Source: Cellulomonas gilvus ATCC 13127
GTDB lineage: Bacteria > Actinomycetota > Actinomycetes > Actinomycetales > Cellulomonadaceae
Assembly: GCF_000218545.1 (NCBI RefSeq)
Contig: NC_015671.1
Location: 2,666,001 to 2,730,000, forward strand
Direction: 5' to 3'
DNA: 64,000 bases
Below are positions 24,307 to 37,110 of this stretch, piece after piece (position 1 is the first letter of the stretch; every line of letters starts with the position of its first letter). The position numbers and the translations under genes are program-made. A model generated the notes under the pieces. The model made no database searches. It was not told where the DNA came from and saw only the letters and a list, made by a program, of their open reading frames with translations.

Positions 24307-26352
24307 CTACGGCTGGCCATCACCTCCGACACGCCGGGCGTCCGTGCGGAGCACGGCCACCGAACCTGCGGGGACGACGAGCGTGCCCGAGACCGGGGCG
24401 GCGCCGAGCAGCTCCTGGCCGTCGCCGAGGGCGAGGTCGACGTCCTCGGCGGAGTGGTTGATCGCGACGACGAAGTCCGCGTCCGCGCCCCGGCGCGTGA
24501 CGACCTCGACGTCGAACGGCAGGCCCGCGGGCGCGAGCCGCGCGTCGGCGTACACGCGCTCCATGACCGGTGCCAGTGCGTCGATGTCGAGCCGCGTCGA
24601 GACGTACCACGCCGATCCGGCGCCGTGGGCGTTCCGCGTGATCGCGGGCCGGCCCGCGGCGGGTCCGTCGAGGTAGGTACCGACGACCTGCGCGCCGTCC
24701 AGCGCGATGTCGTCCTGCCACACGTCGGCGGGCAGCTCCTGGGCCTGCGCCCCGTCCGGCGTCCAGGAGACGCGTGCGGTCTCCCCGGCGCGCAGCGGCA
24801 GGAACTCCTCGACCGTGAGCCCGAGCGCCTCGCGCAGCGGGGCGAGGAAGCCGCCCTGGTGCACCGCGTCGTGCTCGTCGACGATGCCCGAGAAGAACGA
24901 GACGAGCAGCGTGCCACCGTCCGCGACGAACGCCGTGAGGTTCGCGGCGTCCTGCACACGCAGCAGGTAGGACGCGGGCGCGACCACCAGGCGGTAGCCG
25001 GACAGGTCCTGCGACGGCTGCACGAAGTCGATCGTCAGGCCGTCACGCCAGAGCCGCTCGTAGTACGCGCGCACGCGCTCGCGGTGCTGCACGTCCACCG
25101 ACGGCCGCCACTCCAGGTCCTGCGCCCAGAACGACTCGGCGTCCCACAGGATCGCGACGTCGGCGTGCACCCGCGAGCCCTGCACGGGCGCGAGCCGCTG
25201 CAACGAGTGCCCCAGCTCCACGACCTCGCGCCACACGCGCGAGTCGGTCCCGGCGTGCGGCAGCATCGCCGAGTGGAACTTCTCCGCGCCCGAGCGCGAG
25301 GCCCGCCACTGGAAGAACAGGATCCCGTCCGCACCGCGCGCCAGGTGCGAGAGCGAGTTGCGCGCCATCTCCCCCGCACGCTTGGCGACGTTGCGCGGCT
25401 GCCAGTTGACCGCCGAGGTCGAGTGCTCCATGAGCAGCCACGGCGCACCGCCCGCGACCGACCGCGTGAGGTCCGCGGCCAGCGCCAGGCCCACGTGGCC
25501 GCGCGGGTCCGCCGCCGTCAGGTAGTGGTCGTTCGCGACCACGTCCACCTCGCGGGCCCACGCGAACAGGTCCGTCCCGGGGCACTCGTTGGCCATGAAG
25601 TTGGTGGTGATCGGCTGCGTCGCGTGCGCCCGGATCGCATCGCGCTCCGCGATGTAGCACGCGCGCAGCTGGTGGTCGCTGAACCGCGCGAAGTCCAGGC
25701 GCTGCGCGGGGTTGGCCACGGACGGCGTCGCGTGCGGCAGGCCGACGTGCTCCCACCGCGTGTAGCGCTGACCCCAGAACGCGGTCCCCCACGCCGCGTT
25801 CAGCTCGTCGAGCGAGCCGTAGCGCGCCTGCAGCCACACCCGGAACGCCGTGACCGCCGCGGGCGAGAAGTCCTCGCCCACCGGGGCACCGTACTCGTTG
25901 TGCACGTGCCAGAGCACGACCGCGGGGTGCTGCGCGTACCGCTGCGCGAGCTCCGTCGCGATGCGGACCGCTGCCGCGCGGTACTCCGGCGAGCTCGGGG
26001 AGGCCATGCCGCGCGAGCCGAAGCCCTGCACGGTGCCGTCCTTGGCGACCACGCGCGCCTGCGGGTACTGCGCGAAGAACCAGGCCGGCGGCGAGGCGGT
26101 GGGCGTGCCCAGGTCCACCGCGATGCCGTTGGCGTGCAGCAGGTCGAGCAGCTCGTCGAGCCAGGCGAAGTCGAACACGCCCTCGCTGACCTCGAGCATG
26201 CCCCACGAGAAGATCCCGACGCTCACGAGGTTGACACCGGCCTGGCGCATGAGTGCGACGTCCTCGTCCCAGACGTCGCGCGACCACTGCTCGGGGTTGT
26301 AGTCGCCGCCGAACGAGATCGCGCTGCCAGTGGGCCAGCTCGAGAGAGACAT
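24307..26352 (-). CDS. ganA: Beta-galactosidase, glycoside hydrolase family 42
   Basis: 681 residues, no signal peptide. N-terminal barrel beginning FGGDYNPEQW, acid/base Glu153 in LWHVHNEYG, nucleophile Glu309 in LLMEHSTSAVNW, then trimerisation and C-terminal domains. The Cys cluster that binds zinc in many GH42 enzymes is missing: after HNEYG the sequence is APVGEDFSP. It would split imported galacto-oligosaccharides to galactose. ATG 26352 has GGAG upstream; an in-frame ATG at 26370 is an alternative. First gene of the galactan run and preceded by a 29-bp palindrome. GanA-like role inferred from gene order. Confidence 0.92.
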   Translation of the reverse strand: MSLSSWPTGSAISFGGDYNPEQWSRDVWDEDVALMRQAGVNLVSVGIFSWGMLEVSEGVFDFAWLDELLDLLHANGIAVDLGTPTASPPAWFFAQYPQARVVAKDGTVQGFGSRGMASPSSPEYRAAAVRIATELAQRYAQHPAVVLWHVHNEYGAPVGEDFSPAAVTAFRVWLQARYGSLDELNAAWGTAFWGQRYTRWEHVGLPHATPSVANPAQRLDFARFSDHQLRACYIAERDAIRAHATQPITTNFMANECPGTDLFAWAREVDVVANDHYLTAADPRGHVGLALAADLTRSVAGGAPWLLMEHSTSAVNWQPRNVAKRAGEMARNSLSHLARGADGILFFQWRASRSGAEKFHSAMLPHAGTDSRVWREVVELGHSLQRLAPVQGSRVHADVAILWDAESFWAQDLEWRPSVDVQHRERVRAYYERLWRDGLTIDFVQPSQDLSGYRLVVAPASYLLRVQDAANLTAFVADGGTLLVSFFSGIVDEHDAVHQGGFLAPLREALGLTVEEFLPLRAGETARVSWTPDGAQAQELPADVWQDDIALDGAQVVGTYLDGPAAGRPAITRNAHGAGSAWYVSTRLDIDALAPVMERVYADARLAPAGLPFDVEVVTRRGADADFVVAINHSAEDVDLALGDGQELLGAAPVSGTLVVPAGSVAVLRTDARRVGGDGQP

Positions 26353-26381
26353 GACGCTCCGTTGTGTCATACCGCGCACCT

Positions 26382-26410
26382 GTGCACGGTCACTGCCTGT
26401 GAACGTGCAC
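26382..26410. promoter_or_regulatory. 29-bp imperfect palindrome upstream of the galactan operon (probable operator)
   Basis: GTGCACG at 26382 and CGTGCAC ending at 26410 bracket TCAC and GTGA, with 24 of 28 non-central positions symmetric. On the minus strand TAGTAT just upstream could be a -10. The position before the GH42 gene fits a repressor site. The regulator is not obvious in the window. Confidence 0.65.
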
Positions 26411-27055
26411 ATACTAAGCACAGCACCTGTCGTCATGGGAACAGAGGACAGGGTCCTGAGGCCGGTTCGTTACGCACCTGTGATCGTTCCCAGTCGATTC
26501 GCCCGACTCGTCCGCCGACGAAGGCACACGTCCCGAACCCGCCCGCGCCCGGCGTCGCCCCCACTCCCGTGCTCCGGGCCGTGCCCCCGCACGCACGTGT
26601 CCGCCCCACGCCGCCCCCGCACGCACGTGTCCGCCCCACGCCGCCCCCGCACGCCTGCACCTGCACCCGCGGCCACCGCAGCCACGCGAGCACCCGTGGT
26701 GGCCCTCGAGCCGACTCGACCGCCTCCACGCGGCACACGTCGCGCGGCGCAGCCGAGCGGCAGCACACGCAGCCGCGCCGCTCGCACGATGCGAGCTGAC
26801 GCGCGGCGGCCGCGGGAGCCCCCGGGCTCATGCCCTGCCGGCTCTGGTCCGCGCCACCGGGAGACACCGCCAGCTCAGCGCCTGGGCGCCAGCGCCATCC
26901 GGCATGCCGCGCGAGCCAGAGGGCCGTAGGGCCGCGGGGCGCCCAGCGCCTCCGAGCCCCTACGGTGCGCCTAGGACCGCCAGCCCGTGAGCGAGGCCGG
27001 GCGCCGACGTCGGCCGTACTCGTCCGGCTCGCACAGCCACGATGCCCCGGGAAAC
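26411..27055. other. Intergenic region without a convincing gene
   Basis: Between the galactan operator and the rRNA terminator. Frames open on both strands (for example 26433-27074 minus) are low-complexity Ala/Arg/Gly-rich and have no family features. The region holds a 30-bp repeat (26581-26654) and a hairpin with CCGTAGGG (26924-26931) pairing with CCCTACGG (26958-26965). Confidence 0.6.
26581..26654. repeat. 30-bp tandem repeat, about 2.5 copies
   Basis: The block CCCCCGCACGCACGTGTCCG repeats with an exact 30-bp period (ACGCACGTGT at 26591 and 26621); the third copy decays after 26654. There are no unique spacers, so it is not a CRISPR. Confidence 0.8.
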
Positions 27056-27090
27056 AGAACAAGCCACCCCGCAATGGGGTGGCTTGTTCT
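27056..27090 (-). terminator. rRNA operon terminator
   Basis: A perfect 15-bp stem (AGAACAAGCCACCCC at 27056-27070 with 27076-27090) and a 5-base loop lie directly after the 5S gene. On the minus strand it is followed by CTGTTTCCC, so it acts in the rRNA direction. Confidence 0.9.
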
Positions 27091-27096
27091 GAATGG

Positions 27097-27216
27097 TGTC
27101 CGGCGGCGTCCTACTCTCCCACACCCTGGCGAGTGCAGTACCATCGGCGCTGAAGGGCTTAGCTTCCGGGTTCGGAATGGGACCGGGCGTTTCCCCTTCG
27201 CTATGACCGCCGTAAC
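27097..27216 (-). rRNA. rrf: 5S ribosomal RNA
   Basis: On the minus strand it reads from GTTACGGCGGTCATAGCG through CCCATTCCGAACCCGGAAG to GGACGCCGCCGGAC, the standard 5S core. The ends form the terminal helix (GGCGG with CCGCC). About 120 bases; ends accurate to a few bases. Confidence 0.95.
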
Positions 27217-27312
27217 TCTGTCGAGTTGTGAACGGGACCCCCGTGGGGGTGTCGTTCGTTTCTCGGGAACCGCACAGTGGACGCGTAGCATTGAAAAGTT
27301 GTGGTGAAGTTG
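27217..27312 (-). other. 23S-5S spacer with the 3' arm of the pre-23S processing stem
   Basis: No tRNA. Bases 27267-27291 are complementary to 30432-30455 before 23S over about 23 pairs with one bulge and one mismatch. The two arms would form the RNase III stem that frees 23S. Confidence 0.7.
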
Positions 27313-32350
<5,038 letters not shown>

Positions 32351-32612
32351 GTTTCACGCCACCAACCCACCGAAGCAGGCCAGCAGACAACACAACGAAC
32401 AGACCCGAAGGTCCAATCAGATTCGGCTTCAATTGAAGGACCCCACCACCCACGGGGTGGACGGCAAGGCCCCAATCTCAACCAAACAACCCGTCTTCGA
32501 CAACATCGAGACGAGCCATATGGCATCGACTACTTGGCACACTGTTGAGTTCTCAAGGAACAGACGCGCATCCTGCCGGACCTTGTCGGTCCCGCCCGGA
32601 GGCAACCTCTCT

Positions 32613-32641
32613 AACTTAGCCGAGCCGCTCCGCCCCGTCAA
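32613..32641 (-). promoter_or_regulatory. Main rRNA operon promoter
   Basis: On the minus strand, TTGACG (32641-32636), a 17-base spacer and TAAGTT (32618-32613), then a leader of about 260 bases to 16S containing CTTGAGAACTCAACAGTGTG. This is the strongest match to consensus in the region. Confidence 0.75.
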
Positions 32642-32807
32642 ATCCTCTTGCGAGGATCTTCGTTGCGTGGCGGCCCGACGTCTGGGGCGCCACATCAGAC
32701 CGGCGACGATGTCGTCGGCTGCGTGAGCTCCAGGGGGCGCCGCCTGCGGGACCAGCCACCGGGATCGTTCCTCGGTGTCCGTTCCTCCCTGCCGGGCGAC
32801 ATCGAGA

Positions 32808-32837
32808 ACATTACGCAGCCGATCCGGCCTGGAGCAA
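32808..32837 (-). promoter_or_regulatory. Possible second, upstream rRNA promoter
   Basis: TTGCTC (32837-32832), 18 bases, TAATGT (32813-32808) on the minus strand. rRNA operons often have tandem promoters. Weaker than the downstream one. Confidence 0.4.
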
Positions 32838-32848
32838 ATCCGCGACGT

Positions 32849-32864
32849 GGTGACGGCCGTCACC
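32849..32864. promoter_or_regulatory. Perfect 16-bp palindrome between the thioredoxin-like gene and the rRNA promoters
   Basis: GGTGACGGCCGTCACC has no loop-forming bases in its centre, which suits a protein-binding site better than a terminator. It is followed at about 32866-32879 by a second GC-rich inverted repeat (CCCTCC and GGAGGG) that could end the upstream gene. Confidence 0.45.
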
Positions 32865-32929
32865 CCCCTCCGGGGAGGGCCGCACAGGCCGTTGACCTGC
32901 GCTTTCGTACGCGGGAGCGGGCCGATCGC

Positions 32930-33865
32930 CTAGTAGAGCGCGCTCGCCATCGCGCGCCGGGCCGTGCCGACGCGCGGGTCCTGGTCCCCCACGACCTCGA
33001 ACAGCTCGATCAGGCGGACCCGCACCTGCTCCTTGTCGGCGCCGGCGGTCCTGCGCAGCAGGTCGACCAGGCGGTCGAACGCGTCGGCCACCTTGCCGCC
33101 GAGCACGTCGAGGTCCGCGACCGCCAGCTGCGCCACGACGTCGTCGGGTCGGGCGGCGGCCGCCGCCCGCACGCCCTGCAGGTCGGCGTCGCGCGTCCGG
33201 GCGAGCAGCCCGACCTGGGCGAGTCCCGCTCGCGCGTCGTGGTCGCGGGGGTCCTCACGCAGCGCCTGCTCGTACGCCGCACGCGCCGCGTCCAGGTCGT
33301 CGCGCTCGATCGCGTCGTACGCCGCCTGGTGCAAGGGGGGAAGCTCCGGCTCGGGCTCGGCCGTCTCGGGCGCCGGCTGCGCGGGCTCGACGCGCGCCGT
33401 CAGACCGTTGGCGGCGGCAGCGGCCAGGACCTGGTCGATCACGGGCCGCATCTGGTCGCGCGGCGCACCGCCCTGGAACAGGGGCACGGGCTGGCCCGCG
33501 AGGATCGCGGCGACCAGCGGGACCGACTGGGCCTGGAACGCCGCGGCGATCTGCGGGTTGGCCTCCGAGTCGATCCGGGCCAGCTGCCACGTGCCCGCGT
33601 CCTCGTCGGCGAGCGCACCCAGGTCGGCGACCACGTCGCGGCTCACCTGCGACCAGGGGGCCCACAGGACGACGACCACCGGGTGCGACGTCGAGCTCTG
33701 GACGAGTGCGGGGAACGACGCCTCGTCGACGTCCACGACGTAGGGCCCGGGTGCCGGGAGGCCGCCGGGTGCGCCCGGCGGCGGCGTGGCCGGACGGGCG
33801 AGCGCGGACAGGTCGACCGCGCCACGGGCGTCGAGACGAGGCTGCGGACGGTCGGTCTGGGCCAT
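32930..33865 (-). CDS. Thioredoxin-fold/TPR co-chaperone, CnoX (YbbN) type, without CXXC
   Basis: 311 residues: a Pro-rich N-terminus, a thioredoxin fold (about 42-155) and TPR-like helices (about 180-305) containing AAYEQALREDPRDHDARAGLA. At the active-site position LWAPW is followed by SQVS (72-75) instead of CXXC, so it cannot do dithiol chemistry; other YbbN/CnoX proteins also vary here. The family holds unfolding proteins for chaperones. ATG 33865 has GAAGGA upstream. The rRNA operon follows on the same strand. Confidence 0.85.
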   Translation of the reverse strand: MAQTDRPQPRLDARGAVDLSALARPATPPPGAPGGLPAPGPYVVDVDEASFPALVQSSTSHPVVVVLWAPWSQVSRDVVADLGALADEDAGTWQLARIDSEANPQIAAAFQAQSVPLVAAILAGQPVPLFQGGAPRDQMRPVIDQVLAAAAANGLTARVEPAQPAPETAEPEPELPPLHQAAYDAIERDDLDAARAAYEQALREDPRDHDARAGLAQVGLLARTRDADLQGVRAAAAARPDDVVAQLAVADLDVLGGKVADAFDRLVDLLRRTAGADKEQVRVRLIELFEVVGDQDPRVGTARRAMASALY

Positions 33866-33922
33866 GGCGTGGATCCTTCGCGAGTGGGTGCGGTCGGGCG
33901 ACGGACGACGTGCCCGGTGGGG

Positions 33923-34939
33923 TCAGGAGGCGTCGGCCTCGGTCATCACGAGCTCGCCCGCGAGCACCTGGACGCTCGCGTCCGAGCCCTCGGGCGGCAC
34001 GTACAGCACGACGACGCCGGTGTAGGTACGCGTGAGCTTCTTCGACGCCGAGGTCGCGCCCGCGAGCGCCGCCAGGAACGGGTCGGACAGCGGCAGCTTC
34101 GCCCCGTCCAGCGTGATCGAGATCGTCGAGACGGCGGTGAACGCCCCCGCGACGATCGCGCCGCCGTCGATCGTGCGCAGCGCGGCCGCGGGGTTGCCGA
34201 GCGGCTCGTACGTCGACGACGCGGAACCCGCCTCGCCGACGCCCTTGTCCGCCTGGTCGCGCAGGTCCTCGAGCTCCTGCTGGAACGGGCTGTCCTCGAA
34301 GGTCTTCGCGTAGTCGGACTTCGAGCCCTTCGCCAGCACGTCCGTGAACTGGGTCAGCACCTCACCGGGCGGCACGAGCAGGCTCGTGGACGACGCGGGG
34401 ACCACCTCGCTGCCGTCCTCGGCGAGCGCCGTCGTGGGCATCTGCGCGCCCGGCATCAACCGCGCCCAGCCCCAGAGGCGGTACTGCGAACGCGGGGTCC
34501 CCTGGCGGAGCACCAGGATGCGCTGGGCCTGCAGGTCGTCGGGCTGCTCGGTCACCGCGAGCTGGGTGCGCGCCCACGACGTCGTCTGCGGGACCACGGA
34601 CGTGAGCACCTTCGTCGGCAGGACGGTCGGCGGCTTGTCCCCGTCGGTCGCGCTCGCCCGGACGTACTCCGCGCGGCGCATCGCCATCGCGGGTCCCTCC
34701 AGCCGCGGGGGCAGCTGCGACGAGTCGAGGTCCGCGTCGGCCGCCTCGAGCGTCTGGCCGAGCGCCGCGAGGACGTCCTCGGTCTGCGGGACGGTGAGCG
34801 CGGCGGCGACCACCGCCGGTGCCGGCTGCGCGACGGGCTCCGGCGGCGGTGAGCCGCACCCGGCGAGCAGCCCGAGGACGACGACGGACGCGACACCGAC
34901 GGTCGCCGCTGGGCGGCGCACGTGCTCGGGAGCCTTCAT
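33923..34939 (-). CDS. Lipoprotein of unknown function
   Basis: 338 residues. A hydrophobic segment ends in lipobox LLAGC with Cys28, followed by a Pro/Ala linker. The mature part is soluble, acidic and mixed alpha/beta (for example TYTGVVVLYVPPEGSDASVQVLAGEL near the end), and I do not recognise its family. ATG 34939 has GAGGAGGTG upstream and shares ATGA with the stop of the membrane protein before it, so the two are co-translated and may work together at the cell surface. It contains one SSTSLLVPPGEVLTQF motif that resembles no known catalytic site. Confidence 0.75.
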   Translation of the reverse strand: MKAPEHVRRPAATVGVASVVVLGLLAGCGSPPPEPVAQPAPAVVAAALTVPQTEDVLAALGQTLEAADADLDSSQLPPRLEGPAMAMRRAEYVRASATDGDKPPTVLPTKVLTSVVPQTTSWARTQLAVTEQPDDLQAQRILVLRQGTPRSQYRLWGWARLMPGAQMPTTALAEDGSEVVPASSTSLLVPPGEVLTQFTDVLAKGSKSDYAKTFEDSPFQQELEDLRDQADKGVGEAGSASSTYEPLGNPAAALRTIDGGAIVAGAFTAVSTISITLDGAKLPLSDPFLAALAGATSASKKLTRTYTGVVVLYVPPEGSDASVQVLAGELVMTEADAS

Positions 34940-36771
34940 CGCTGCACCTCCTCGTCGTCGTCGGGACCCCTGGCGTCGTCGGTCGGCCCGGGATCGGGCG
35001 TGGGCGGCAGACCCCAGGCCCGTCGCCACGCGTCGGCGCGCGAGCCCGCGGTCGCCGGGTCGTCCGGCGCCGCGCCCGGACCGGCACCGGGTGCTCCCGG
35101 CGTCCATGCGGCCGCGCCGCCGGGACGCGCGCTCGGCGCCCACCGCGGCGAGGCGACCGACGAGCCGCGTGCGGGATCTCCCGAGGCGGGCCCGACACCC
35201 GGCGGGACCGGGCCGGGACCACGCCCGCCGGCATCCGCGGCCGGAGCGCCGGGCACGGATGCCCCGGGGGTACCGGGGTGCACGGGACCGGCCGACGGCG
35301 CGCCGGGCCGGGGCGCGACAGGGGCGGACGCGCCCGCGCTCGCCCCCGGGACCCAGCCACCCGCAGCGGGGTGCTGGTCAGGTCGCGGCGGCGTGGCGGG
35401 CGCCTGTGCGTCGGCCGCCTGCTCACGACCGCCGAGCCAGGACGGCCGCTGGCGCGCCGCACCCGGGCCAGGCTGCGCACCCGGGTACCCGGGGGTGCCC
35501 TCACCCGGCCGCGGCCCGGTGGGAGCGACCGGGCTGGGGGAAGCGCCGGGGCCGGTGGGCTGCGCGGCGGTGCGCGGTGCCGCGCCGGGCGCTGCCGCGG
35601 CCGGGGGCACCACGGGCGTCGACGCCGTGGTCGCGCCGTGCTCGCGCAACGCGCGACGACTGAGCGGCGCACCGGGTCCGGCCGGGCTCGCGGGCGATCC
35701 GCCGGCCACCGGGGCCGAGGCCGGGACCGACGGGCGTCCACCGTCCGGGACCGGCTGCCGGGAGGGTGCGGGCGCGGGCTGCGCCCCGGGACCCGCCGCG
35801 GGTGCCGTACCGCGAGCCGCCGGCATGGTCGTCGGAGTCGTCGGCCCGCTGGCGGCGGGCGTCCGCGCGTCGGCGCGCGGCGCGACCGCGGGGGTCGCAC
35901 CGGTGGCGACGCGGGGGATGGCGCCCGTGCGCCGGCTCGCCGCCTCGGCGGCCTCACGCAGCTGCCGGCGCGTGAGCGGACGGCCGTCCTCGCCGAGCGC
36001 CGGGACGGCACCCGTGTCGACCGGCTGCCACGTCGCGGGCCGGGCGGTGAGGCGCTCGCGCACCAGCAGACCGGCCGCGGCTAGCGCCAGGAGCGTGCCG
36101 AGTGCGACGCAGGGCCACAGCCACGGCGTGGTGACCTCACGCGGCCACGAGATCGAGACGGTCGGCGGCGCACCGGCGGTGCTCGCGACGAGCAGGCTCC
36201 AGCGGCCGTCCTGCGCGGGCCAGACGAGCTCGGCGCTGCCGTCGCCCGAGGCCTGCGCGAACCACATGTCCGAACCCGCGGGATCCGGTGCCGTCGCGGC
36301 GTCGTCCGCGGCGTCGTCGGCGGAGGTGCCCGGCGTCGCCGAGCTCGTCGGGGTCGGTGCCGCGTCCGTCGGGGTGGGCGTGCTCGTGGGCTTCGCGGTG
36401 GAGGTCGCGCCGGCGGTCGCCGACGGGCTCGGGGACGGGCGCACGGGCACACCGGCCGCGGTCGCGAGCTCGTGCCACGTCGCCAGGCCCGTGACGCGCG
36501 TGTACGGGTCGGAGCCGACCCAGCCGTCGACGTCGAAGTCCCGGCCGATCGCCAGCACCACGGGCGCACCGTCCGGCGCGGTCACCCGGACGGTCGCCGG
36601 GTCCCCGCCCATCTCGAGGACGCCCGGGTCGGTGACGACGAGGTGCGTCGACGCGCGCGTCGTCGCGACCAGGACGTCGTCGGCACGCCAGACGGTCGCG
36701 GAGGCGACGCCGAGTCCGACGACGACCAGTCCGACGACGCCGACGGCGGCCGTGATCACTCGCTTGCGCAC
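34936..36771 (-). CDS. Two-helix membrane protein with long Pro/Ala/Gly-rich cytoplasmic tail
   Basis: 611 residues. Membrane segment 1 is near the N-terminus (ITAAVGVVGLVVVGLGVA). An external domain of about 190 residues follows, including a Ser/Thr/Pro linker and a short beta-sandwich-like part (MWFAQASGDGSAELVWPA). Membrane segment 2 is PWLWPCVALGTLLALAAAG. The last 350 residues are low complexity, rich in Pro, Ala and Gly, and twice contain LSRRALRE/LTRRQLREA-like basic motifs. GTG 36771 has GAGAGGA upstream, and TATCCT at 36804-36799 may be its -10. It overlaps the lipoprotein gene by ATGA. No function recognised. Confidence 0.7.
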   Translation of the reverse strand: MRKRVITAAVGVVGLVVVGLGVASATVWRADDVLVATTRASTHLVVTDPGVLEMGGDPATVRVTAPDGAPVVLAIGRDFDVDGWVGSDPYTRVTGLATWHELATAAGVPVRPSPSPSATAGATSTAKPTSTPTPTDAAPTPTSSATPGTSADDAADDAATAPDPAGSDMWFAQASGDGSAELVWPAQDGRWSLLVASTAGAPPTVSISWPREVTTPWLWPCVALGTLLALAAAGLLVRERLTARPATWQPVDTGAVPALGEDGRPLTRRQLREAAEAASRRTGAIPRVATGATPAVAPRADARTPAASGPTTPTTMPAARGTAPAAGPGAQPAPAPSRQPVPDGGRPSVPASAPVAGGSPASPAGPGAPLSRRALREHGATTASTPVVPPAAAAPGAAPRTAAQPTGPGASPSPVAPTGPRPGEGTPGYPGAQPGPGAARQRPSWLGGREQAADAQAPATPPRPDQHPAAGGWVPGASAGASAPVAPRPGAPSAGPVHPGTPGASVPGAPAADAGGRGPGPVPPGVGPASGDPARGSSVASPRWAPSARPGGAAAWTPGAPGAGPGAAPDDPATAGSRADAWRRAWGLPPTPDPGPTDDARGPDDDEEVQR

Positions 36772-37110
36772 GCACAGTCCTCTCAGGCGGAGAAGGCCAG
36801 GATAGGCCGACGACCTGGCCGGCGGCCCTCGGGAGCACGTCCGGACCGGCCCCCGACCCGCTCCGCGGCCGGGCCGGACCGCGCACGACGGGCGCCGCGG
36901 CCCCGGTCCACGGCGGGCGACGGGTCCGTGGGCGACCGGGCCGCACCCCCGACCGACGCGCTCGTCCGATGCGTGGACACGAGGGCCGGGAGCCCCACCA
37001 TCGGGTGACGCCGACCGCGTATCCTGACGCAGGTCCCGGACCAGCCGTCCTGCCGTGCCCGCCAGCGGGGGCAGACGCCGGGACCGCTCGTCACCCGAGG
37101 AGGAGATCTC
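36772..37110. promoter_or_regulatory. Divergent control region with two TATCCT elements
   Basis: Contains TATCCT toward the membrane protein (36804-36799, minus) and TATCCT at 37020-37025 toward the coiled-coil gene, each without a clear -35. No gene or RNA is seen in these 339 bases. Confidence 0.4.

Noticed and set aside
26581-26654. CRISPR-like array
   Set aside because: Copies are directly adjacent with no unique spacers, and no cas genes are present. The same applies to the repeat at 879-1067.
26433-27074. 213-codon minus-strand frame next to the rRNA terminator
   Set aside because: Low-complexity Arg/Gly/Ala sequence across a tandem repeat, running into the terminator; no ribosome-binding site or homology features.
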